Of a stretch of DNA of 64,000 nucleotides, positions 59,465 to 64,000 are shown one piece after another. The stretch spans positions 31,655 through 95,654 of the forward strand of contig NZ_VWVV01000030.1 in assembly GCF_009830945.1 (NCBI RefSeq), written 5' to 3'. Origin of the DNA: Nocardiopsis sp. FR4. Its GTDB lineage: Bacteria; Actinomycetota; Actinomycetes; Streptosporangiales; Streptosporangiaceae. Under the pieces are notes generated by a model. It did no database searches. It had not been told where the DNA came from and saw only the letters and a program-made list of their open reading frames with translations. The stretch's first letter is position 1, and every line of letters begins with the position of its first letter. Made by a program: the position numbers and the translations under genes.

Positions 59465-60980
59465 CGGCACCCTCCCTCGGCTGTTCGGAACGGGCGTGCC
59501 GCTGGCGGTGATAAGCGTCGGTGAAGGTCGTGAACACCGCTGGTGATCCGCCCACATGGCGCATGGGAGCGACCAGCCGGGACAACTTGCCGTACTCGGT
59601 GTCCGTCAGGGTGTGGAGCCGGTCCGCGACGAACATCCCCCGTGTGGGGTCGTGGGTGAGACCGGCCAGGCCCTGCTTGGCTCCCTCGTTCAGATACAGC
59701 CACGGCGGCCTCGGTGTACTGGTGTAGGAAGCACGCACTGCCGCCACCAAGCCCTCCGGGGGAGGTGTGGAGAACAGCGGCATGACGTCGATATCGCTGA
59801 AGAAGGGGTGCCATATACCCGCGGGCGCCAGGGCCAGGGAGCCGGTCAACGCCAACGCCACGTGTTCCCGCCTGTGTGCGGGCAGGCGTCGGCTCAGGGA
59901 GCGCACGACGTCCACATGCCGGGTGTACTCGGCATCGGCTTCGTCATCGCCGTACCGGGAAGCCAGTTGGCAGAAGAGCTTCTTGACCGTCTGCTCCACA
60001 GCCCATCCGGGTATGAGGGGCAGACGCAGCGCCTCCTCCAACAGCCTCTCCGTCCGGAGCCGGTTGGCCTGTCCGCCGGACAGGACGTGGTTGAACGCCC
60101 GGACCTGACGTGCTGCCGCTGACTGGGTCCCCGGTGTCAGGAGCTGCGCCAAGGCGTTCAGGAGCGTGGTGGCAAGCTCGGGGCGCACCCGCCCGGGAGT
60201 GCGCTCCAGGTCGTCGGCGTAGAGGCGGAGTTCTTCCCTGAGCTCGCTGAAGTCAACGGGGAAGGCTCCCCACGGCTCCTCCTGGTTCTGTTGGAGCGAG
60301 CCGTAGGTGGCCTTCAGGACAAGGTCGGTGAAGCCGGGCTCCACCACGGCCATGAGGCCGGTCTCCTCAACCGTCCAAGCCAGGTAGGTGTTCAGCCCCC
60401 ATGCGTGCAGGAGCTTGCCCTGAGCGGCGTAGTTGGCGACCTGGGCGGCAGCGCGTCGGCGCATCACCTCCGCCGTGTCTCCTCGTCCGGTCTCACGCTC
60501 GAACCGGCGCCGCTTGGCGATCTCGGTTCCGAACGCCGTGTGGAGGGGATCCTTCTCCGGGGTGGCGCTTCCCTCACACAGGACCGCCACCCGTCCGACC
60601 TCTCCTTCGTAGTCGAGGCCTTCCACCAGGCGGGACCACAGCGTCACCCGGCAGGGGATCGGTCCCCCCTCCAGGACCCTGGTGAAGGAAGCGCACAGGT
60701 CCGGCCACAGGTCGGCGACCGTCGCCGCGGCGGAAGGCAGCATCCAGCTGCGGGGCACCGCCAGGTCATCGACGACGACCACGATCTCCTCGACTCCGCG
60801 CCGACGAAGCTCGGAGACAGTACGGGGTGACCGTGTCAGCGCGGCCAGCTGGAACACGGGATGGCGTTGTTCGGTGCCGTCCAGGGAGGCTAGTACCAGC
60901 TCGGAGGTCGGGAGGAAGTGGCCGCCCTGGCGACGACAGGGCACGCACACGATCGCCGCCGCCCGGGTTGGCCACCCCAT
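59454..60980 (-). CDS. Nucleotidyltransferase-fold protein of unknown function (508 aa)
   Basis: I do not recognise the family. Near residue 380 there is a classic nucleotidyltransferase motif: TGSLALAPAGIWHPFFSDID, with Gly-Ser and the metal-binding Asp-Ile-Asp. The N-terminal part starts GWPTRAAAIVCVPCRRQGGH with Cys-x2-Cys, then VEEIVVVVDDLAVPRSWMLP, RVAVLCEGSATPEKDPLHTA, a charged helix and ALGNT-like GLNTYLAWTVEETGLMAVVE. The middle is helical (RVRPELATTLLNALAQLLTP). It has no signal or membrane segment. The ATG at 60980 overlaps the folK stop by one base. Its place between folK and the pterin reductase suggests that a pterin or a tRNA product is its substrate, but that is inference. Confidence 0.75.
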   Translation of the reverse strand: MGWPTRAAAIVCVPCRRQGGHFLPTSELVLASLDGTEQRHPVFQLAALTRSPRTVSELRRRGVEEIVVVVDDLAVPRSWMLPSAAATVADLWPDLCASFTRVLEGGPIPCRVTLWSRLVEGLDYEGEVGRVAVLCEGSATPEKDPLHTAFGTEIAKRRRFERETGRGDTAEVMRRRAAAQVANYAAQGKLLHAWGLNTYLAWTVEETGLMAVVEPGFTDLVLKATYGSLQQNQEEPWGAFPVDFSELREELRLYADDLERTPGRVRPELATTLLNALAQLLTPGTQSAAARQVRAFNHVLSGGQANRLRTERLLEEALRLPLIPGWAVEQTVKKLFCQLASRYGDDEADAEYTRHVDVVRSLSRRLPAHRREHVALALTGSLALAPAGIWHPFFSDIDVMPLFSTPPPEGLVAAVRASYTSTPRPPWLYLNEGAKQGLAGLTHDPTRGMFVADRLHTLTDTEYGKLSRLVAPMRHVGGSPAVFTTFTDAYHRQRHARSEQPREGAGAD

Positions 60981-61495
60981 CAGGCCACCGTCCCTCGGGG
61001 AAGAACCTCTAACCGTTCCATGTGTGAGGCGTCCATGCTCGTGGCCAGGTCGGAGTAGGTCACTCCGAGCCGCGAATGGATGTGTTCCCCCACCAGCTCG
61101 GCCAAGGGAACCGCCACATGCGCGAACCGCTCGATGTCGGGGTGCGGCAGGCTGAAGGAACCGACCTGCCCGTGGAGACGACCGGCGACCAGGATGTCCA
61201 GGTCCAGAGTGCGGGAAACCCACGATCCGGAATCCCGAACACGTCCCTGGCCGTTCTCGATGTCCTCCAACAGCGCTTTGAGCTCGAACAGCGTTCCCGA
61301 CCAGCGCAGGCGGACAGCCAGGTTGAGAAAGTCCGGGGAGCCGACCGGGAGTCCGACAGCCGGAGAGCGGTAGACGGAGGAGGTGTCGACCACCGACGCG
61401 CGCTGGTGCAGAGCGTCCAGGGCCAGGGAGACGTGGTGAGCGGGATCGATGTTGGAGCCCATTCCGATCACGAGCGGTTCCAGGGAGGTGGTCAC
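60980..61495 (-). CDS. folK: 6-hydroxymethyl-7,8-dihydropterin pyrophosphokinase
   Basis: Transfers pyrophosphate from ATP to 6-hydroxymethyl-dihydropterin. The 171 residues contain the start LVIGMGSNIDPAHHVSLALD, SSVYRSPAVG, SPDFLNLAVRL, the RVRDSGSWVSRTLDLDILV motif with Asp-x-Asp, and LPHPDIERFAHVAVPLAELV. All signature residues appear present. The GTG at 61495 overlaps the folE stop (GTGA). No folP (dihydropteroate synthase) is in the operon. Confidence 0.93.
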   Translation of the reverse strand: MTTSLEPLVIGMGSNIDPAHHVSLALDALHQRASVVDTSSVYRSPAVGLPVGSPDFLNLAVRLRWSGTLFELKALLEDIENGQGRVRDSGSWVSRTLDLDILVAGRLHGQVGSFSLPHPDIERFAHVAVPLAELVGEHIHSRLGVTYSDLATSMDASHMERLEVLPRGTVA

Positions 61496-62103
61496 CGTGC
61501 GGCACCTCCGAGCGCGAAGAACTCGGCACGGGTGCGTTCGTCCCTCAGCATCTCGCCGCGCAACGAGGAGGTGACGGTCGTGGTCCCGGGTGCCTGGACA
61601 CCACGGAGCGTCATGCAGGTGTGTTCGGCTCGCATCACCACCCCCACGCCCTTGGGAGCAAGGTGCTCGTCCAGCCACATGGCGATCTGCTTGGTGAGGC
61701 GCTCCTGCACCTGGGGGCGGCGCGAGAACAACTCCACCACTCGGGCCAGCTTCGACAGCCCCACGATGCGGTCTCCCGGCAGGTATCCCACCGTGGCCGT
61801 GCCGGTGAAGGGCAGGGCGTGGTGCTCGCACAGGCTCACGAACGCGATGTCGCGCTGCAGGAGGAGCTCGTCGTAGTCCTCGTCGTTGGGAAACGTGGTC
61901 AGGTCGAACTCGCGAGGGGTGAGCAGTTCCCGGTAGGCGTTGACCATCCGCTCCGGGGTGCGTTTGGTCGATTCGGCGGACACGTCCAAGCCGAACGCGG
62001 TGAGCAGCTCGGCCGCCGCGCTGGTCGCACGCTCCGTATCCACAGCGGGGCGGCACCCTTCCGCGCACGGCGGTTCACCGCTCCTCACGGTTTCGACACT
62101 CAT
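61492..62103 (-). CDS. folE: GTP cyclohydrolase I
   Basis: Converts GTP to 7,8-dihydroneopterin triphosphate, the first pterin step. The 203 residues contain TKRTPERMVNAYRELL, the zinc and catalytic motif SLCEHHALPFTG, GYLPGDRIVGLSKLARVVEL, FSRRPQVQERLTKQIAMWL and MRAEHTCMTLRGVQ with the second zinc Cys. It is a complete type IA enzyme. It overlaps folB (ATGA) and folK (GTGA). Confidence 0.95.
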   Translation of the reverse strand: MSVETVRSGEPPCAEGCRPAVDTERATSAAAELLTAFGLDVSAESTKRTPERMVNAYRELLTPREFDLTTFPNDEDYDELLLQRDIAFVSLCEHHALPFTGTATVGYLPGDRIVGLSKLARVVELFSRRPQVQERLTKQIAMWLDEHLAPKGVGVVMRAEHTCMTLRGVQAPGTTTVTSSLRGEMLRDERTRAEFFALGGAAR

Positions 62104-62510
62104 ACGCTCACCGCCTGCTCCTGCGGGACCTGTTCGGGGAAGGGGCGGTGGAAGTCCTGAGGGGTCCGCTCGATCACCACGCCCACGCTGTCGGCGAACC
62201 GCAGAGCTCCGGGCTTGTGGACGCGCACACGCACCCGGGGAGCACCGTGGTCGATGACCACGATGCGGGCGATCTCGGTGGCCAGGGCCTCAACGGTGTT
62301 CCAGGAGCGGTCGGCCTGCACCGCGCGGATGATCGCCTTGGTCGGGGTGCGGTAGTTCCACGCGTCCCGCAGATGGTCGCTGCGCGCGGCCGGTCGCGTG
62401 TTCGTGTGGATCCGCAGGTCGATCACCACGTCGCTGCGGTCACGGCGTTCCTCCTCGCTGCAGCCGATGACGCAGCGCAGCCGTAGCCCGTCGATTTCGA
62501 TTTCGTCCAT
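62100..62510 (-). CDS. folB: Dihydroneopterin aldolase
   Basis: Cleaves dihydroneopterin to 6-hydroxymethyl-dihydropterin and glycolaldehyde. The 136-residue protein starts MDEIEIDGLRLRCVIGCSEE, has RSDVVIDLRIHTNT, NTVEALATEIARIVV and VRVHKPGALRFADSVGVVIE with the conserved Lys. It is the first gene of the minus-strand operon. Its promoter lies in the stretch up to the inverted repeat at 62813. Confidence 0.93.
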   Translation of the reverse strand: MDEIEIDGLRLRCVIGCSEEERRDRSDVVIDLRIHTNTRPAARSDHLRDAWNYRTPTKAIIRAVQADRSWNTVEALATEIARIVVIDHGAPRVRVRVHKPGALRFADSVGVVIERTPQDFHRPFPEQVPQEQAVSV

Positions 62511-63007
62511 GGCTCTCCATCAGATCGCTGAGGGGTCGGCAGAGGGGCAAGGCAACCGGTACGCGAATTCGGAAGGTGTCGCCGCGCCGGGATTCGCAGC
62601 GTGTGCGACCTGTGCGGCTGTGTCCTACGGGAGGGGGTTCTGCTGCTCCTCGGCACACAGGGACACCGGCAGCGGACTACGAGCTGAAGGGACGGCTGAT
62701 GCCCTCGGGCGGTTTGACTGTTCCGTTGACCGCATCTGTCGTTGCTGAGCCCTTCCGTCCGTTGTCCGACGGCAGAAGTGTCCCGTGCCCGACTCTCACG
62801 GCCTATGCGCACGCGCATAACCTTCGTGTTCGGATTATGCGCGGCGTTCGATTAAGGCACCCTGAACAGGATCAATGCCCCGGCAGCCACATCCCTGTTC
62901 CTCGTGGGTGCGTTGCGGGAGGCGGTCAGGGCTGAGCGGACCGCTTCTGCTCACGGGCACAATGAGCACAGACAAGGCGGCCAACTCGGATGAGGAAGAC
63001 CAAAGGC
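62511..63007. other. Divergent control region between folB and the HAD gene
   Basis: About 500 bases with no convincing gene. It must contain the folB operon promoter (minus) and the HAD promoter (plus). The notable element is the inverted repeat at 62813-62842, inside a lower-GC part. A 119-residue plus frame across it has no motif. Confidence 0.5.
62813..62842. promoter_or_regulatory. Inverted repeat GCGCATAA / TTATGCGC
   Basis: Perfect 8-base arms (62813-62820 and 62835-62842) with centres 22 bases apart, about two helical turns, so a dimeric repressor could bind both on one face. A partial overlapping palindrome (ATGCGCACGCGCAT) lies at its left edge. Confidence 0.55.
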
Positions 63008-63655
63008 ATGATCCGTTCCGTGGTGTTCGACGTCGGCGAGACCCTGCTGGACGACACTCGCGAGTGGGCGCGTTGGGCGGACTGGATCAACGTGCCCCGG
63101 CACACCTTCTCCGCAGTCTTGGGCGCGGTGACCGCCGAGGGGCGCGACAACGCCGAGACCTTCGACTACTTCCGGCCGGGCTTCGACCTCGTCCGGGAAC
63201 GGCGGCTGCGGGAGGAAGCGGGTCTGGGAGAACTCATCGAGGAGGAGGACCTGTACGCGGACGTACGCCCCGGGCTGCGCTCACTCCAGGAGGCGGGCAT
63301 CTGGGTGGGCATCGCCGGGAACCAGACGGTGCGAGCCGGGGAACTGCTGCGGGAACTGCGCCTGCCGGTGGACGGGATCGCCACCTCAGGCGAGTGGGGG
63401 GTCGCCAAACCCGATCCCGCGTTCTTCACGAAGGTCATCGACATGGCTCCGGGCTCCCCAGAGCAGATCGTGTACGTGGGCGACCACCGCGACAACGACA
63501 TCGTTCCGGCGCACGCCGCCGGACTGCGCACCGCCCTGCTCCGACGCGGCCCCTGGGGTCACCTGTGGGCGAACGACCCGGTACTCGTCACCGCCGCGGA
63601 CTGGACCATCGATTCCCTGAAGGAACTCACTGACCTCGTGGTTAAGGCACAGTGA
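63008..63655 (+). CDS. HAD-superfamily hydrolase
   Basis: A 215-residue haloacid-dehalogenase phosphatase. Motif I is SVVFDVGETLLDD with nucleophile Asp8 and Gly in place of the second Asp, as in the FDVGGTL subgroup. Motif III is VAKPDPAFF and motif IV is VYVGDHRDNDI. A phosphatase beside a pterin operon could dephosphorylate dihydroneopterin phosphates, but the substrate is unknown. The ATG at 63008 follows GAGGAAG; an ATG at 62990 is possible. Its 3' end overlaps the truncated regulator tail to tail by 14 bases. Confidence 0.88.
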   Translation: MIRSVVFDVGETLLDDTREWARWADWINVPRHTFSAVLGAVTAEGRDNAETFDYFRPGFDLVRERRLREEAGLGELIEEEDLYADVRPGLRSLQEAGIWVGIAGNQTVRAGELLRELRLPVDGIATSGEWGVAKPDPAFFTKVIDMAPGSPEQIVYVGDHRDNDIVPAHAAGLRTALLRRGPWGHLWANDPVLVTAADWTIDSLKELTDLVVKAQ

Positions 63656-63886
63656 GCCCTGCGGCAGCCGCGAAGTCCCGTGCCGCGGATGCCGGTGACC
63701 CACCGGCTCTACTCAGCTGTGTGAGCATCGTGGTCACCTGCGGATGGAGCCGGGTGTGCTCGGGAGCGGCTCTCCATGCTCGGGTCAGCGCGTCAAGCGC
63801 TCCGTCCGGCCGCCGAACCCGCATCTGGGCACGGGCGACATCGATGTAGAAATACGAGGCACGTTCGGCTGGCTGTCGGCGACACG
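63642..63886 (-). pseudogene. C-terminal remnant of a regulator cut by the IS21 element
   Basis: The minus frame from about 63886 to the TAA at 63642 reads ERASYFYIDVARAQMRVRRP, then DGALDALTRAWRAAPEHTRL and HPQVTTMLTQLSRA. This is the helical-repeat tail of large actinobacterial XRE regulators, whose ends typically read FYLDLAR-like, LEAERVAPQ-like and HPMVRE-like. The DNA-binding front is missing because the IS21 left end begins at 63887. The gene is therefore probably dead. Confidence 0.7.
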
Positions 63887-64000
63887 TGAATACTGACCCC
63901 GTAGCGTCGTCCGAAATCTGACCCCCTCTGCTGATGATCAGGAAGGTGATCACTGTGGAGGACTGGGCGGAGATCCGCCGTTTGCACCGATCAGAGCAGA
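63887..64000 (+). mobile_element. IS21-family insertion sequence, left end (cut by window edge)
   Basis: The end begins TGAATACTGACCCC and repeats CTGACCCC at 63893-63900 and 63918-63925, the multiple terminal-repeat layout typical of IS21-family ends. The transposase gene istA starts at once inside it. The element continues past the window. Confidence 0.85.
63955..64000 (+). CDS. istA: IS21-family transposase IstA, first 15 codons (partial)
   Basis: The GTG at 63955 follows AGGAAGG and reads MEDWAEIRRLHRSEQ before the window ends. This matches the usual N-terminus of actinobacterial IstA proteins, where a helix-turn-helix follows. The rest of istA and the helper ATPase istB must lie beyond the window. 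Confidence 0.85.
   Translation, partial: MEDWAEIRRLHRSEQ

Noticed and set aside
22300..64000. attR copy of the tRNA-Arg 3' end
   Set aside because: Scanning by eye for the TTCGAATCCTGC core and its flanks found no second copy in the window.
1..64000. CRISPR array
   Set aside because: No series of regularly spaced identical repeats was seen; the only tandem repeat noted is the 12-base pair at 22390.

Overview
The window is high-GC actinobacterial chromosome. It is most like Nocardiopsis or a relative in the Streptosporangiales, judging from gene content (a fused SecDF, a Pmt mannosyltransferase, FmdB and MscL beside 5-FCL, a WhiJ-type XRE/DUF397 module) and from GTG starts and GTGA/ATGA stop-start overlaps. 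The genus is an inference; no rRNA is present.

Positions 1-22340 are mostly host core. metG (cut by the left edge), a small secreted protein, fused secDF, an AIM24 protein, rsmI, pmt, a cold-shock protein, tatB, an orphan NarL/LuxR response regulator and a TetR regulator come first. Then follows a minus-strand block that matches the conserved actinobacterial galU - glp(moeA) - rimJ - glpR/sepX neighbourhood, with two molybdenum-cofactor genes (moaC and a mog/moaB homologue) inserted in it and tRNA-Ala(CGC) after it. 5-FCL, fmdB, a SAF-domain protein, mscL and a secreted M15 peptidase lead to tRNA-Arg(CCT) at 22268-22340.

An integrative element starts at the 3' end of tRNA-Arg(CCT). It holds a tyrosine integrase with a large cysteine-rich insertion, an excisionase, a phage-like trio (cytosine methyltransferase, PAPS-reductase-like protein, XF1762 protein), an HTH regulator, and a plus-strand type IV secretion operon: TrbC/VirB2-like pilin, VirB6/TrbL-like, PrgI-like, VirB4, TraD/VirD4-like coupling protein, replication-relaxation protein and a two-domain peptidoglycan hydrolase. 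A bank of small orphan genes with ArdC and an element-encoded DNA polymerase III sliding clamp comes next. A complete 12-gene Tad/Flp pilus operon (54276 down to 44644) then follows, nearly all of it coupled by 1-8 base overlaps and ending in an OmpA-BTAD fusion protein. I saw no relaxase. I found no second copy of the tRNA 3' end, so the right boundary is unknown and may lie beyond the window.

Positions 54500-64000 hold a WhiJ-type module (ATPase, XRE, DUF397) and then a tightly coupled minus-strand operon folB - folE - folK - nucleotidyltransferase-fold protein - pteridine-reductase-like SDR - argS. An arginyl-tRNA synthetase at the end of a pterin pathway operon, together with a 508-residue protein of unknown function, is the strongest candidate here for an undescribed system. 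A HAD hydrolase follows. The window ends in an IS21-family element that has cut off the front of a regulator gene.
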